Source of the DNA: Sphingomonas sp.
Lineage (GTDB): Bacteria; Pseudomonadota; Alphaproteobacteria; Sphingomonadales; Sphingomonadaceae
Length of the DNA stretch: 64,000 nucleotides
NCBI GenBank assembly: GCA_021732445.1
Contig: JAKFUZ010000002.1
Span: 1 to 64,000, forward strand
Direction: 5' to 3'
Shown here: positions 28,742-39,647 of the stretch, piece after piece
Numbering within the stretch: the stretch's first letter is position 1
Layout of the letters: each line of letters starts with the position of its first letter
Notes under the pieces: model-generated
Seen by the model: the letters and a program-made list of their open reading frames with translations, nothing else
Database searches by the model: none
What the model was told of the DNA's origin: nothing
Program-made: the position numbers and the translations under genes

Positions 28742-30115
28742 TCAACCCGCCAGCGCGCGGCCCAGCGCCCGCGTTTGCACAATTTTTGCGGCGAAGGGCG
28801 CCCAGTCGTCATGCTCGGCGATGGCGGACCAGATGCGCTCCACTTCATCGATCAGCATCGAACAGACCGGCCCTTGCCAATGGGCATCAGCGCGCGCGGT
28901 GCGGCGCTGATAGGGGGTGAGCAGCGCGCGCGCTTCATCAAACGCGGCACCTATCGCGCCGGGAATGGTGCCGCCGAAACTGGCGTGAAAAAAGGCGTCA
29001 AGGGGCGCGGCCGTGGCGCGCCAGGCCCGCTCAAGCGCTTGAACCAGCGCCTGATCTTCGGCCCCGCGCGGAGCAACGCCCAGCCGCCACAGCAGCGCAT
29101 CGAGCACATGGCGTTGATAGGCAGGCGCAAAACCGTCCAGTGCCTCGATTAACGGTTCCGGCGGCGACAGCGCCCGCAGCGAGGCGGCAAGCTGCACCGT
29201 GCTCCAGTGAATCGCTTCGGGTTGCCGGCCAAAGGCATAGCGCCCGGCATGGTCGAAATACGCCGCGACAAAATCCGGTTCCCAGTGCGGCAGGAACCGC
29301 CAGGGGCCATAATCGAAGCACTCGCCGGTCACGTTGATGTTGTCGGTGTTGAGCACACCGTGGACAAAACCGGCCGCCATCAGTTGTGCGGCAAGCCGGG
29401 CCGCGCGCGCGACGACATGGCGCAGCAATCGCGCGGGCGCATCGTCGCCCTCGCTTTGGTCTCCGAAATAGTGCCGCAGCACATATCGGTTGAGCGCGGC
29501 AAGCCCCGCCTCATCACCCAGATGGGCCAGACGCTGAAAGCTGCCGATGCGGATATGCCCGTGGCTGAGCCGCACCAGCACGGCCGAGCGGGCGGGCGAC
29601 GGCTCGTCCCCGCGCTCCAGCGCTTCGCCGGTTTCAACAAGCGACAGCGTGCGCGATGTGTCAACGCCAAGTGCCGCCAGCATTTCGGTTGCGAGCACCT
29701 CGCGCACGCCGCCCTTCAGCGTCAGGCGGCCATCCCCGCGCCGGCTCCACGGAGTCTGCCCCGAACCCTTGGTGCCCAGGTCCATCAACCGGCCGTCAGC
29801 ACCGCGCGCCTGTGCGAACAGAAACCCCCGGCCGTCTCCCAGCTCGTCATTGTAAACGCCGAACTGATGGCCGTGATAGCGCAGCGCAAGCGGTTGCGCC
29901 AATCCGCCAGGCAACGGCTGGAACCGGCCGAAATGGTCAAGCCACGCGGCATCGCTCAGCCGCTCAAGCCCGATTTCGGCGGCGGCTGCGTCATTTCGAA
30001 AGCGCAGCACTGCCTGTGGGAAGTGGGCGGGCGCCACCTCATCGTAAAAGCCGGGGCCAAGCGTGAGGATTGTCTTCTCGGCGCGGTAGCGAGCGGGTTG
30101 CGGCTTGTCGGTCAT
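28742..30115 (-). CDS. selO: SelO/YdiU family protein adenylyltransferase (pseudokinase fold)
   Basis: YHGHQFGVYNDELGDGRGFLFAQ, DLGTKGSGQTPWSRRGDGRLTLKGGVREVLATEMLAALGV, GFVHGVLNTDNINVTGECFDYGPW. Confidence 0.95.
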   Translation of the reverse strand: MTDKPQPARYRAEKTILTLGPGFYDEVAPAHFPQAVLRFRNDAAAAEIGLERLSDAAWLDHFGRFQPLPGGLAQPLALRYHGHQFGVYNDELGDGRGFLFAQARGADGRLMDLGTKGSGQTPWSRRGDGRLTLKGGVREVLATEMLAALGVDTSRTLSLVETGEALERGDEPSPARSAVLVRLSHGHIRIGSFQRLAHLGDEAGLAALNRYVLRHYFGDQSEGDDAPARLLRHVVARAARLAAQLMAAGFVHGVLNTDNINVTGECFDYGPWRFLPHWEPDFVAAYFDHAGRYAFGRQPEAIHWSTVQLAASLRALSPPEPLIEALDGFAPAYQRHVLDALLWRLGVAPRGAEDQALVQALERAWRATAAPLDAFFHASFGGTIPGAIGAAFDEARALLTPYQRRTARADAHWQGPVCSMLIDEVERIWSAIAEHDDWAPFAAKIVQTRALGRALAG

Positions 30116-30152
30116 CAGGCGATATGGGGGCGAGAAGGGCAGGCAGGCAAGC

Positions 30153-31043
30153 ATGGCGGCATTTGAGGACCGATATTGGTGGTCGAACGACGGCATCCGC
30201 CTGCATGCGCGCGATTATGCGGCGCGCGATGCCGCCGCCGCTTCCGCCCGCCCGCCGATATTGTGCCTGCCCGGCCTCACGCGCAACGCGCGCGACTTTG
30301 AAGCGCTGGCCGAGCGGCTTTCGGCACAGTGGCGCGTGTTGGCGCTCGATTTTCGCGGGCGTGGCGAAAGCGGTTATGCCAAAGACCCGATGAGTTATGT
30401 GCCGCTCACTTATGTGCAGGATGTCGAGGCGTTGCTGACCGAACTTGGCCTGGAGCGCTATATCGCGATTGGCACGTCGCTTGGCGGCATCGTGGCGCTG
30501 TTGCTCGCCGGCGCCTCGCACGGGCAGATCATGGGCGCGGTGCTCAACGATGTTGGGCCTGACATCGACCCGGCCGGGCTCGCCCGCATCCGGGGCTATG
30601 TCGGCAAAAGCAGCAGTTGGCCGACCTGGGTGCACGCAGCCCGCGGACTGGCCGAGGCAAATGCCGAGGCGCACCCCGGTTATGCGCTGACCGACTGGCT
30701 GCGCATGGCCAAACGGCTTTACCGGGTGAACAGCGCGGGGCGGATCGTGCTCGATTATGACATGAAGATCGCTGAACCGTTCCGTGTGCCCGGCAACGAG
30801 GCAGGGCCCGATATGTGGCGCGCGCTAGAGCGGCTGAAGACGGTGCCGACGCTGATCGTGCGGGGCGCGCGGTCGGATGTGCTGGCGGCCTCTGTAGCCG
30901 AGCGGATGATCGGCGCGCTTGACCGCGCAACATTGGTGGTGGTTCCCGAAACGGGCCATGCGCCCACGCTGGAGGAGCCGGGCCCCGCGCAGGCGATTGA
31001 CGCGCTGCTGGCACAGCTTGCCCCCGCGCCGGCGGTTCACTGA
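30153..31043 (+). CDS. alpha/beta fold hydrolase
   Basis: PPILCLPGLTRNARDFEALAERL, DFRGRGESGYAKDP, IAIGTSLGGIVALLLA, GHAPTLEEPG. Confidence 0.88.
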   Translation: MAAFEDRYWWSNDGIRLHARDYAARDAAAASARPPILCLPGLTRNARDFEALAERLSAQWRVLALDFRGRGESGYAKDPMSYVPLTYVQDVEALLTELGLERYIAIGTSLGGIVALLLAGASHGQIMGAVLNDVGPDIDPAGLARIRGYVGKSSSWPTWVHAARGLAEANAEAHPGYALTDWLRMAKRLYRVNSAGRIVLDYDMKIAEPFRVPGNEAGPDMWRALERLKTVPTLIVRGARSDVLAASVAERMIGALDRATLVVVPETGHAPTLEEPGPAQAIDALLAQLAPAPAVH

Positions 31044-31059
31044 CCGGCCAAATGATCTA

Positions 31060-32196
31060 ATGCGGCCGCACATTCTCCATCTGCATTCCAGCTTCAATCT
31101 TGGCGGCAAGGAAGCGCGAGCCGTGCAGTTGATGAACCATTTCGGGGATCGCGCGCGCCACACCATTGTCTCCGGCGTGCCCGATCAGTTGGGCGCGCGT
31201 GACGCCATCGCGAGCGGCATCGCCTATGAAATCGCGCAGGACCCGCCCCCGCTCACGGGCAGGCCCTCGGTTGCGCGCTACGAAGCGATTGCGCGCTACA
31301 TGCAACGGTTTGACCTGGTGCTCACGTATAACTGGGGCGCGGTCGACGGGGTGATGGCGCGGCGCGTGTTCGGCAAGGGGCAGCCACCGCTCATCCACCA
31401 TGAAGACGGTTTTAACGCTGATGAAGCTGGCGGGCTGAAGGCCGAGCGCAACGCGTATCGGCGGCTGGCGCTGGCTGCCGCGCACGCGCTGGTCGTGCCC
31501 TCGCAGACGCTGGAGACCATTGCGCTCACGACATGGAAGCAGCCGCGCCCGCGCCTCCACCGCATTTTCAACGGCATCGACATCGCGCGTTATGCCGCAC
31601 CGCCCGAGCCTGGAACAATTCCCGGATTTCGCCGCGACCCGGGCGAGGTCGTCATCGGCACGCTTGCGGGCCTGCGCGACGTCAAGGATTTGCCGATGCT
31701 GGTGCGCGCGGTCGGTGGGCTGGCGGGCAGGGTGAAGCTCGTCATCGTTGGCGAAGGGCCGGAGCGCGCGCGCATCGCACAGGCGGCGCAGGCGATGGGG
31801 CTGGGCGAGCAGTTTCTGCTGCCGGGGTTTCTGCCCGAGCCGCACCGTTATGTCGGCCATTTCGACATTCTGGCGCTGTCGTCCCGGTCCGAGCAGTTCC
31901 CGATATCGGTGGTGGAGGCGATGGCGGCGGGCCTGCCCGTTGCCGCGCCGCCGCTGGGCGATGTGCCACTCATGATCGCCGCGGAAAACCGGCCCTATAT
32001 TGCCGAGCATCGCGGCGAAGTGTGGCTGCGCGACGCGCTGCAGGCGCTCGTCAATGATGCGGCGTTGCGCACGGCCATTGGCCAGGCCAATCGCGCCAAG
32101 GCCGCGCGGCTTTATGACGCAGCCACGATGGTTGCCGCCTATGGCGCGCTTTATGACGGGGCTTTGGGTAAACCCGGCACGCTTGGGGAAGCGTGA
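31060..32196 (+). CDS. glycosyltransferase family 4 (GT-B) protein
   Basis: MRPHILHLHSSFNLGGKEARAVQLMNHF..., RIFNGIDIARY, VIVGEGPERARI, EQFPISVVEAMAAGLPVAA. Confidence 0.9.
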   Translation: MRPHILHLHSSFNLGGKEARAVQLMNHFGDRARHTIVSGVPDQLGARDAIASGIAYEIAQDPPPLTGRPSVARYEAIARYMQRFDLVLTYNWGAVDGVMARRVFGKGQPPLIHHEDGFNADEAGGLKAERNAYRRLALAAAHALVVPSQTLETIALTTWKQPRPRLHRIFNGIDIARYAAPPEPGTIPGFRRDPGEVVIGTLAGLRDVKDLPMLVRAVGGLAGRVKLVIVGEGPERARIAQAAQAMGLGEQFLLPGFLPEPHRYVGHFDILALSSRSEQFPISVVEAMAAGLPVAAPPLGDVPLMIAAENRPYIAEHRGEVWLRDALQALVNDAALRTAIGQANRAKAARLYDAATMVAAYGALYDGALGKPGTLGEA

Positions 32197-32259
32197 ATTC
32201 TCTCGCATCGGTCTGGTCGTTCGTTATATCATGGCCAAATTGTGGTCAGGGGAAGTTGC

Positions 32260-33663
32260 GTGTTCAAAGGCTTGAAGCCCATCATCTATGGCGGCCATGA
32301 GGTGTGGCCGCTGGTAGAAGGGGGCAAAGGTGTGGCAGCGACCAACCATGCCAGCGCGGGCGCCTGGGCCGCAGCCGGGGGCATTGGAACGGTGTCCGCC
32401 GTCAATGCTGACAGCTATGATGCGGACGGCCGGATCATCCCGCAGGTTTATCGCGCGCTGACCCGGCGGGAGCGGCACGAAGAGCTGGTGCACTATGCCA
32501 TAGACGGCGCCGTCGAGCAGGTGCGCCGCGCAGTCGAGATTGCCGGCGGCAAGGGTGCCATCAACATCAACATATTGTGGGAAATGGGCGGCGCCCAGCG
32601 GGTGCTGCACGGGGTGCTGGAGCGCACGCGCGGCATGGTTTCGGGCGTCACCTGCGGCGCGGGCATGCCCTATAAGCTGAGCGAAATCGCCGCCTCCTAC
32701 GAGGTGAGCTACCTGCCCATCATCAGTTCGGCGCGTGCCTTTCGCGCCTTGTGGAAGCGGGCTTATTCCAAGGCGTCTCAGTGGCTGGCGGCCGTGGTGT
32801 ATGAAGACCCGTGGCTGGCCGGCGGCCATAATGGCCTGTCGAATGCCGAAGACCCGCTCGCCCCGCAAGATCCCTATCCGCGCGTCAAGGCGCTCCGCGA
32901 GACGATGCGCGAAGGTGGCATTGCCGACGACATACCCATCGTGATGGCCGGCGGCGTGTGGTATCTGCGCGACTGGAATGCGTGGATCGACAACCCTGAG
33001 CTGGGCAGTATTGCCTTTCAGTTCGGCACCCGCCCGCTGCTGACCAAGGAAAGCCCGATCCCGCAAGGCTGGAAGGACAAACTCACCCACATCGAGGAAG
33101 GTGAGGTGCTGCTGCACCGGTTTTCCCCAACCGGCTTTTATTCAAGCGCGGTGCGCAACGATTTTCTGCGCCAACTGGAAGCGCGCTCGGCGCGACAGAT
33201 ACCTTTCTCAACCCAGGCGGCCGGCGACCACCAGTTCCAGCTTGATGTGGGGGTAAAGGGCAAAAATTTCTGGGTCACCAAGAATGATCTGCTGCGGGCG
33301 CGCACCTGGTTTGGCGCAGGCTTTACCGATGCCCTGAAAACGCCTGACAACACGCTCGTGTTCGTGACGGCGGCGCAGAAGGCCGACATCCGCAAGGATC
33401 AGTCGGATTGCATGGGCTGCCTGAGCCAGTGCGCCTTTTCTTCGTGGATGGACAGCGAGACCAACTCGACCGGGCGGCTTGCGGACCCGCGCAGCTTCTG
33501 CATCCAAAAGACGCTGCAGGAAATTGCGCATGGCGGCTGCACGGACAACAACCTGATGTTCGCCGGGCATGGCGCCTATAATTTCAAGCGCGACCCATTT
33601 TATTCAAATGGTTTTGTGCCGACGGTGAAACAACTTGTTGACCGGATACTGACGGGGGATTGA
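32260..33663 (+). CDS. nitronate monooxygenase/2-nitropropane dioxygenase-like flavoprotein with C-terminal Cys cluster (GTG start proposed)
   Basis: VFKGLKPIIYGGHEVWPLVEGGKGVAATNHASAGAWAAAGGIGTVSAVN, IPIVMAGGVWYLRDW, SDCMGCLSQCAFSSW; RBS-like caggggaag ahead of GTG. Confidence 0.8.
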   Translation: MFKGLKPIIYGGHEVWPLVEGGKGVAATNHASAGAWAAAGGIGTVSAVNADSYDADGRIIPQVYRALTRRERHEELVHYAIDGAVEQVRRAVEIAGGKGAININILWEMGGAQRVLHGVLERTRGMVSGVTCGAGMPYKLSEIAASYEVSYLPIISSARAFRALWKRAYSKASQWLAAVVYEDPWLAGGHNGLSNAEDPLAPQDPYPRVKALRETMREGGIADDIPIVMAGGVWYLRDWNAWIDNPELGSIAFQFGTRPLLTKESPIPQGWKDKLTHIEEGEVLLHRFSPTGFYSSAVRNDFLRQLEARSARQIPFSTQAAGDHQFQLDVGVKGKNFWVTKNDLLRARTWFGAGFTDALKTPDNTLVFVTAAQKADIRKDQSDCMGCLSQCAFSSWMDSETNSTGRLADPRSFCIQKTLQEIAHGGCTDNNLMFAGHGAYNFKRDPFYSNGFVPTVKQLVDRILTGD

Positions 33664-33768
33664 ACCGCGGTTGGGGGATGTGGCGAGGCCCGCAAAATCG
33701 CCAGCCGCCGAGCCGGTCATCAATCCCCAACTCGCCGTTTGGCTGGGTGACGGCCCTTGGTAACCGCG

Positions 33769-34692
33769 TCAGACTGGGCCAGGCGCCTGGCCCGTGCGGC
33801 GGTCGATGCACCACACGACAAGCGCTGCCGAGCCGATCACCAGCGCGCCGCCGCCGACCTGCACCATCGTCAATCGTTCGCCGAGCAGCAGCACGCCGCC
33901 CAGTGCCGTTAGCAGCGAGATCAGCGGGAAAAGCGCCGCCGCAATCGCGGCCGGCAGATGGTGCAGCGCGCTGTTGAACAAAAACAGCGCAGCGCCGTGC
34001 ACCACGATTCCCGCCACAGCGATGGCAGCAAGCGTGGCGGGGGCGAGCAGGGGCGCCCAGTCATAAGGGCCGGTGGCGGCGGTCGATGTCGCAACGAGCA
34101 CCAGCCCAAACCAATGCGCCGCAACCGTCATCGTCAACGGGTCGGCCGATGTCATCAAATAGCGCGACCCGATCGTATCGAGCGCGGCAAAAACAACGCC
34201 GGCGACGATCAGCGCAACGCCAAGCGGCGAGACCGAGGCAACCGGCGACAAGGCCCCGCCCAGCAGCGCCACACCAGCCATGCCCATGAAGGCCGCGACG
34301 ATGACGCGCCAGGTCGGTCGTTCGCCGAGCAACGGCCAGGCGAGGAGCGCGACGATGCCCGATTCGAGCGCGACCAGCAGCCCTTCGACGCTTGCCGGCA
34401 CGAGTTTCAGCCCCAGGTAGAAGAGCAGATAGGACAGCCCCGGTTGCGCCAGGCCGGGCAGGCCGAGCCGCCAGTCACCAGGCTTTGGCAGCCGGCCACT
34501 TTGCATCGCGATGAGCGTCATCGCCACGGTGCTCGCGACAATCTGAATCAACAGCACCGGAAGGGCGGGCGCCGAATCGAGCATTGCCTTGGTCGCGACG
34601 ACGGGCCCGGCAACGCACGCGCACGCTGTGACAAGCTGCGCAAGACCGGTCAGGTCGGTACGCGCCGGCGCCTGTTGTTCGGTTATACCCAT
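33769..34692 (-). CDS. EamA/DMT family transporter
   Basis: About ten hydrophobic segments; GLAQPGLSYLLFYLGLKLVPASVEGLLVALESGIVALLAWPLLGERPTWRVIVAAFMGMAGVALL. Confidence 0.88.
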   Translation of the reverse strand: MGITEQQAPARTDLTGLAQLVTACACVAGPVVATKAMLDSAPALPVLLIQIVASTVAMTLIAMQSGRLPKPGDWRLGLPGLAQPGLSYLLFYLGLKLVPASVEGLLVALESGIVALLAWPLLGERPTWRVIVAAFMGMAGVALLGGALSPVASVSPLGVALIVAGVVFAALDTIGSRYLMTSADPLTMTVAAHWFGLVLVATSTAATGPYDWAPLLAPATLAAIAVAGIVVHGAALFLFNSALHHLPAAIAAALFPLISLLTALGGVLLLGERLTMVQVGGGALVIGSAALVVWCIDRRTGQAPGPV

Positions 34693-35672
34693 CCTTCGAG
34701 CACCTGGTCGGGCGGGCGATGGCCATCGGCCCAGATGCGGATATTGGCGATGACCTTGTCGCCCGCGGCCATCCGCCCTTCAAAGGTGGCTGACCCCATA
34801 TGCGGGGTCATCACGACATTGGGCAGTGCCAGCAGGCGCGGGTCGATTTCCGGCTCATGGCGCCACACGTCCAGCCCGGCACCCGCCAGCCGGCCCGCTT
34901 CCAGGGCGTCGATGAGCGCCTCTTCATCGACAATGCCGCCGCGCGAGGTGTTGATGAGGTAAACATGCGGCCGCAGCAGCGCAATCCGTGCCTTGTCGAT
35001 CAGGTTCTCGCTGTCGGCATTGCGCGGCGTGTGGATGGTGAGGATGTCGATATGGCCAAGCATCGCATCGAGATTAGGGTGCCACTCGGCACTGAATTCA
35101 GCCTCTACCACCTTGGGCAGGCGGTGCCGGTTGTGGTAATGCACCGACAGGCCAAAGGCGCGCGCGCGCCGCGCGACCGCTTGCCCTATGCGCCCCATGC
35201 CAATGATGCCAAGCGCCTTGCCGCCAATGCGGTGGCCGAGCATCCCGCCGGGGCTCCACCCTTTCCATTGCCCTGCGCGCACCAGTTTTTCGCCTTCGGC
35301 CAGCCGGCGGGGCACCGAAATGATGAGCGCCATCGCCATGTCGGCGGTATCTTCGGTGAGCACCCCGGGCGTGTTCGTGACGATGATGCCGCGCTTGCGT
35401 GCGGCTTTCAGATCGATATGGTTCACACCTGCGCCAAAATTCGCGATGAGCCTCAGCCGGTCGCCCGCACCCTCGATCAGCCCGGCGTCGATGTCATCGG
35501 TGACGGTTGGCACCAGCACGTCGCAGCGCGCCATCGCGGTGGCAAGGTCGGCGCGGGTCATCGGCACGTCGGCGCGGTTGAGCGTGGTATCGAACAACTC
35601 CTCCATCCGGCCCATCACCGCGTCGGAAAGTTCGCGCGTTACGATGACTTTGGGCGTGGCGACCTTGGGCAT
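34683..35672 (-). CDS. D-isomer-specific 2-hydroxyacid dehydrogenase (glyoxylate/hydroxypyruvate reductase-like)
   Basis: NFGAGVNHIDLKAARKRGIIVTNTPGVLTEDTADMAMAL, LGIIGMGRIGQAVARRARAFG, INTSRGGIVDEEALIDAL, HMGSAT. Confidence 0.92.
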   Translation of the reverse strand: MPKVATPKVIVTRELSDAVMGRMEELFDTTLNRADVPMTRADLATAMARCDVLVPTVTDDIDAGLIEGAGDRLRLIANFGAGVNHIDLKAARKRGIIVTNTPGVLTEDTADMAMALIISVPRRLAEGEKLVRAGQWKGWSPGGMLGHRIGGKALGIIGMGRIGQAVARRARAFGLSVHYHNRHRLPKVVEAEFSAEWHPNLDAMLGHIDILTIHTPRNADSENLIDKARIALLRPHVYLINTSRGGIVDEEALIDALEAGRLAGAGLDVWRHEPEIDPRLLALPNVVMTPHMGSATFEGRMAAGDKVIANIRIWADGHRPPDQVLEGWV

Positions 35673-35810
35673 GGGGTGTCTCACTTGGCAAAACCGTCTC
35701 ATTTCGGGCGACCTGCACGCTTGGCGAGTGATGCAGGCGGCGTCAACGGTGGTTGAAGCACAACCGCGCTTGGCGGTATAGCCGTTGGCGTTGGCGTTCA
35801 GGAGAGTGCG

Positions 35811-36299
35811 ATGCAGACGGCGCGTGTAGCGGGTATGGCAGTTATGGGCGCCTTGTTGCTGCTGGCCAGCGAAGGCGCGGGCGCGCAAAAAGCCCAGATA
35901 CCGAGATTTGCCTCAATAGCGGCGTCGGAGGCGATGATGCGGACCGGGCCGGGGCGCAATTTTCCGGCGAAATGGCGCTATCGCCGCGCCGATTTACCCG
36001 TGAAGATCGTCGAATCGCACAAGGACTGGCGCAAGGTCGAAGATCCGCAGGGCGAGCAGGGCTGGATGCTTGGCAATCTGCTGAGCGATACGCGCACCGC
36101 CATCGTCACAGGCACCGTTGCTGAAATGCTCGCCGCCCCGCGTTTTGGCACCAAGGTCGTGTGGCGGGCAGCACCCGGTGTTGTTGGCCGCATCAGCAAA
36201 TGCGCCCGCGGATGGTGCCTGTTCGATGTGCGGGGCCGCGCAGGCTATGTCGAGGCGAACCGGCTTTGGGGCGCCGATGTGGACGGGCAGCCCGGCTGA
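35811..36299 (+). CDS. SH3-like domain-containing exported protein
   Basis: Signal peptide; ASEAMMRTGPGRNFPAKWRYRRADLPVKIVESHKDWRKVEDPQGEQGWMLGNLLS bacterial SH3 pattern. Confidence 0.85.
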   Translation: MQTARVAGMAVMGALLLLASEGAGAQKAQIPRFASIAASEAMMRTGPGRNFPAKWRYRRADLPVKIVESHKDWRKVEDPQGEQGWMLGNLLSDTRTAIVTGTVAEMLAAPRFGTKVVWRAAPGVVGRISKCARGWCLFDVRGRAGYVEANRLWGADVDGQPG

Positions 36300-36499
36300 G
36301 CGCGCGCCAGTAAGTGGCTGCCAGCGGCGCTGGCGACCCGGCAAGGCTGCTGTGCGTGCCGCGAAATTTGGCGCTCGCCGCCATATCGCGCAGCAGCCGA
36401 TCATTTTCGTGCCTGGCAGCGACTGGCGCCCTTGCCCCTGTCAAATCATCGTCCTAGAAGCGCGGCAAGCCTGCCTCTTTCGCAACTGCGAGAACTTTC

Positions 36500-36874
36500 T
36501 TGGTCGATCTTTCGCAATATCTGCCGATACTGCTTTTCCTTGGCGTTGCGCTTGCGCTGTCGAGCGCGTTTGTGTTCTTGCCGATTGGCGTTTCGCGGGT
36601 GACCGGCGCGCACAAGCCAACCCCTGAAAAGCTCGCTGAATATGAATGCGGCTTTCCCGCTTTTGAGGATTCGCGCAGCCAGTTTGACGTGCGCTTCTAC
36701 CTCGTTGCCATCCTGTTCATCATTTTCGACCTTGAGGCCGCGTTCATCTACCCTTGGGCCGTTTCGGTGTTTCACCTGGGCTGGACAGCGTGGTTTGCGA
36801 TGATGATCTTCATTGGCGAACTGGCGCTTGGCCTTGCCTATGCCTGGAAGAAGGGAGCGCTCGATTGGGAGTAG
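36500..36874 (+). CDS. nuoA: NADH-quinone oxidoreductase subunit A
   Basis: [43 protein letters not shown]. Confidence 0.96.
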   Translation: MVDLSQYLPILLFLGVALALSSAFVFLPIGVSRVTGAHKPTPEKLAEYECGFPAFEDSRSQFDVRFYLVAILFIIFDLEAAFIYPWAVSVFHLGWTAWFAMMIFIGELALGLAYAWKKGALDWE

Positions 36875-37401
36875 AAGTTTCCGCGCCGCCGCCGGCTGCG
36901 CTTCCTGACGCCGGCCTGCTTGCCGGCATAAATGGCGAACTGGACGACAAGGGCTATCTCGTCACGTCCGTGGAGTCCTTGTTCCACTGGGCGCGCACTG
37001 GCTCGCTTTGGCCGATGACCTTTGGCCTGGCATGTTGCGGCGTGGAGATGATCCATGGCTATATGGCGCGTTATGACTTTGAGCGGTTTGGCATCGCGCC
37101 GCGTGCCTCGCCACGACAAGCCGATGTCATGATCGTGGCGGGCACGTTGTGCAACAAGATGGCGCCTGCACTACGCCGCTTGTACGACCAGATGTCGGAA
37201 CCGAAATACGTCATTTCGATGGGAAGCTGCGCGAATGGCGGCGGCTATTATCATTACAGCTATTCGGTGGTGCGCGGGTGCGACCGGATTGTGCCGGTTG
37301 ATATTTACGTGCCCGGCTGCCCGCCAACGGCCGAGGCGCTGCTTTATGGCATCATGCAGTTGCAGCGCAAAATCCGCCGCGTGGGCACGGTGGAGCGGTG
37401 A
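36865..37401 (+). CDS. nuoB: NADH-quinone oxidoreductase subunit B (TTG start proposed)
   Basis: [99 protein letters not shown]. Confidence 0.96.
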   Translation: MGVEVSAPPPAALPDAGLLAGINGELDDKGYLVTSVESLFHWARTGSLWPMTFGLACCGVEMIHGYMARYDFERFGIAPRASPRQADVMIVAGTLCNKMAPALRRLYDQMSEPKYVISMGSCANGGGYYHYSYSVVRGCDRIVPVDIYVPGCPPTAEALLYGIMQLQRKIRRVGTVER

Positions 37402-38249
37402 GGTCTTCGGCGCCCCGTTATGCCGCCGGCGACGGAGTGATTGACGCAGCAACGGCAGCACTTGGCGACCGGCTGCTCGGCACACTCGATGCGATGGGCG
37501 AAATCACGCTGGTGCTGGCGCGTGACCATCTGGCTTCCGCGATGCTGCTGCTGCGCGACACGCCGGGGCTGGAGTATCAGCAGCTCGTGGAGATTGCCGG
37601 CGTCGATTATCCCGAACGCGCCGAGCGCTTCGATATCTGCTATCATCTGCTCAGCCTGACCCGCAACCACCGCATCCGCGTGCGGGTAATGACCGATGAA
37701 GACCAGCCGGTGCCCTCGCTTACCGGCATCTGGCCGGTTGCCGGCTGGCTCGAGCGCGAGGTGTACGACCTGTACGGCGTGCTGTTTTCCGGCAATGCCG
37801 ACCTTCGCCGCATTTTGACCGATTATGGCTTTCGCGGCCACCCGCAGCGCAAGGATTTTCCGCTGTCGGGCTATGTCGAGCTGCGCTATTCCGAAGAAGC
37901 CAAGCGCGTGGTTTATGAGCCGGTACAGCTCGCGCAGGATTTTCGCACCTTCGATTTCATGAGCCCTTGGGAGGGCGCAGAATATATTCTGCCCGGCGAC
38001 GAAAAGGCGCCGGTGCCCCCACCATCGGCGCCCCCGCCATCATCATCGGCGCCACCTGCGCCCCCGGCGGTGCCGAGCCCGCCGCCGCCCGCAGCGCAGG
38101 TCGCGGAAAAAGCCCCGGAACCGGCCGTCATAAAGGCACCGCGCAAAGCCCGTGCCGCGCCCGCCAATTTCGCGGCCGACGCCGCCTCGCCCACGCCCAA
38201 GCCCGCGCGCACGACGCGCGTCAAAAAGATGAGCCCGGACAATGGCTGA
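37398..38249 (+). CDS. nuoC: NADH-quinone oxidoreductase subunit C with Pro/Ala-rich C-terminal extension
   Basis: [56 protein letters not shown] start overlapping the nuoB stop. Confidence 0.95.
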   Translation: MRSSAPRYAAGDGVIDAATAALGDRLLGTLDAMGEITLVLARDHLASAMLLLRDTPGLEYQQLVEIAGVDYPERAERFDICYHLLSLTRNHRIRVRVMTDEDQPVPSLTGIWPVAGWLEREVYDLYGVLFSGNADLRRILTDYGFRGHPQRKDFPLSGYVELRYSEEAKRVVYEPVQLAQDFRTFDFMSPWEGAEYILPGDEKAPVPPPSAPPPSSSAPPAPPAVPSPPPPAAQVAEKAPEPAVIKAPRKARAAPANFAADAASPTPKPARTTRVKKMSPDNG

Positions 38250-39477
38250 GCATATCGACAAATTTGGCGGGCCAGCGGACCTTGCCGTTCCGGAAGCCGG
38301 CGATGTCGCCATTCAGAACTATACGATCAATTTCGGGCCGCAGCACCCCTCGGCGCATGGCGTGCTGCGGCTGGTGATGGAACTGGACGGCGAAATCGTC
38401 GAGCGGCTGGACCCGCATATCGGCCTGCTCCACCGGGGCACTGAAAAGCTTATCGAGCATAAGACCTATCTGCAGGCGCTGCCCTATTTCGACAGGCTCG
38501 ACTATGCGTCGCCGCTGGCGATGGAATATAGCTATGTGCTGGCCGTAGAAAAGCTGCTTGATCTGGAAGTGCCGCTTCGTGCGCAATATTTGCGGGTGTT
38601 CTTTGCAGAGCTTACCCGCATTTCCAACCACATCCTCAACATCGCGCATCATATTCTTGACGTTGGCGGTATGACGGCGCCCCTGTGGCTGTATGAGGCG
38701 CGCGAGGATTGCTACGGCTTTTTCGAGCGCGCGTCGGGCGCGCGGATGCACTGTGCGCTGTTTCGGCCCGGCGGGCTGCATCAGGACATGCCGCTCAAGC
38801 TGCTGACCGATATTGGTGACTGGCTTGACGACCGGCTGCCGCGCCTGTTCGAGCAGGGGCTGTCGCTCGTCACCGACAATCGCATCTTTAAACAGCGCAA
38901 TGTCGATATCGCGATCGTCAGTCGGGAAGATGCCGTGAAATGGGGTTTTTCGGGGCCAATGATCCGTGCCGCCGGCATCCCATGGGATTTGCGCAAGGCG
39001 CAGCCCTATGACGTTTATGACCGGATGACGTTTGACGTGCCCGTCGGCACGCGCGGCGATTGTTATGACCGGTTCATGGTGCGTGCAGAGGAAGTGCGCC
39101 AGTCAATCCGCATCATGAAGCAATGCCTGGCCGAAATGCCGGAGGGGCCGATTGCGAGCGATGACCGCAAGGTCGTGCCGCCCAAGCGTGGCGAGATGAA
39201 GCGCTCGATGGAAGCGCTCATCCACCATTTCAAGCTCTATACCGAAGGGTTTCACGTGCCGGCTGGTGAAGTCTATGTCGCGACCGAAAGCCCCAAGGGC
39301 GAATTCGGCGTGTATCTGGTGAGTGACGGCAGCAACAAGCCCTATCGCTGCAAAATCCGCCCGACCGCGTTTTCGCATTTGCAGGCAATGGATTTCATGA
39401 GCCGGGGCCACATGCTGGCCGATACGACGGCGATTTTGGGGGCGCTCGACATTGTGTTCGGGGAGTGTGACCGGTGA
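38242..39477 (+). CDS. nuoD: NADH-quinone oxidoreductase subunit D
   Basis: [68 protein letters not shown]. Confidence 0.97.
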   Translation: MAEHIDKFGGPADLAVPEAGDVAIQNYTINFGPQHPSAHGVLRLVMELDGEIVERLDPHIGLLHRGTEKLIEHKTYLQALPYFDRLDYASPLAMEYSYVLAVEKLLDLEVPLRAQYLRVFFAELTRISNHILNIAHHILDVGGMTAPLWLYEAREDCYGFFERASGARMHCALFRPGGLHQDMPLKLLTDIGDWLDDRLPRLFEQGLSLVTDNRIFKQRNVDIAIVSREDAVKWGFSGPMIRAAGIPWDLRKAQPYDVYDRMTFDVPVGTRGDCYDRFMVRAEEVRQSIRIMKQCLAEMPEGPIASDDRKVVPPKRGEMKRSMEALIHHFKLYTEGFHVPAGEVYVATESPKGEFGVYLVSDGSNKPYRCKIRPTAFSHLQAMDFMSRGHMLADTTAILGALDIVFGECDR

Positions 39478-39647
39478 TTTACTCGATGCGTTTTATGGCG
39501 CTCGTCGCCTTGAGTATTGCAGGCGTTGCATTCGGGATTGGCCAAATCTGGCCCGGCATGGGATTTGTTTTCGCGCTTCCCGCATCGATGCTGTGGACGG
39601 GGTATGTCGTGGATCGGGGTCGCAGGCGGAATTGTGACGATGTCTGA
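39474..39647 (+). CDS. 57-aa hydrophobic small ORF between nuoD and cupin gene (GTG start)
   Basis: [61 protein letters not shown] overlap with nuoD stop and overlap with the cupin ATG. Confidence 0.5.
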   Translation: MIYSMRFMALVALSIAGVAFGIGQIWPGMGFVFALPASMLWTGYVVDRGRRRNCDDV

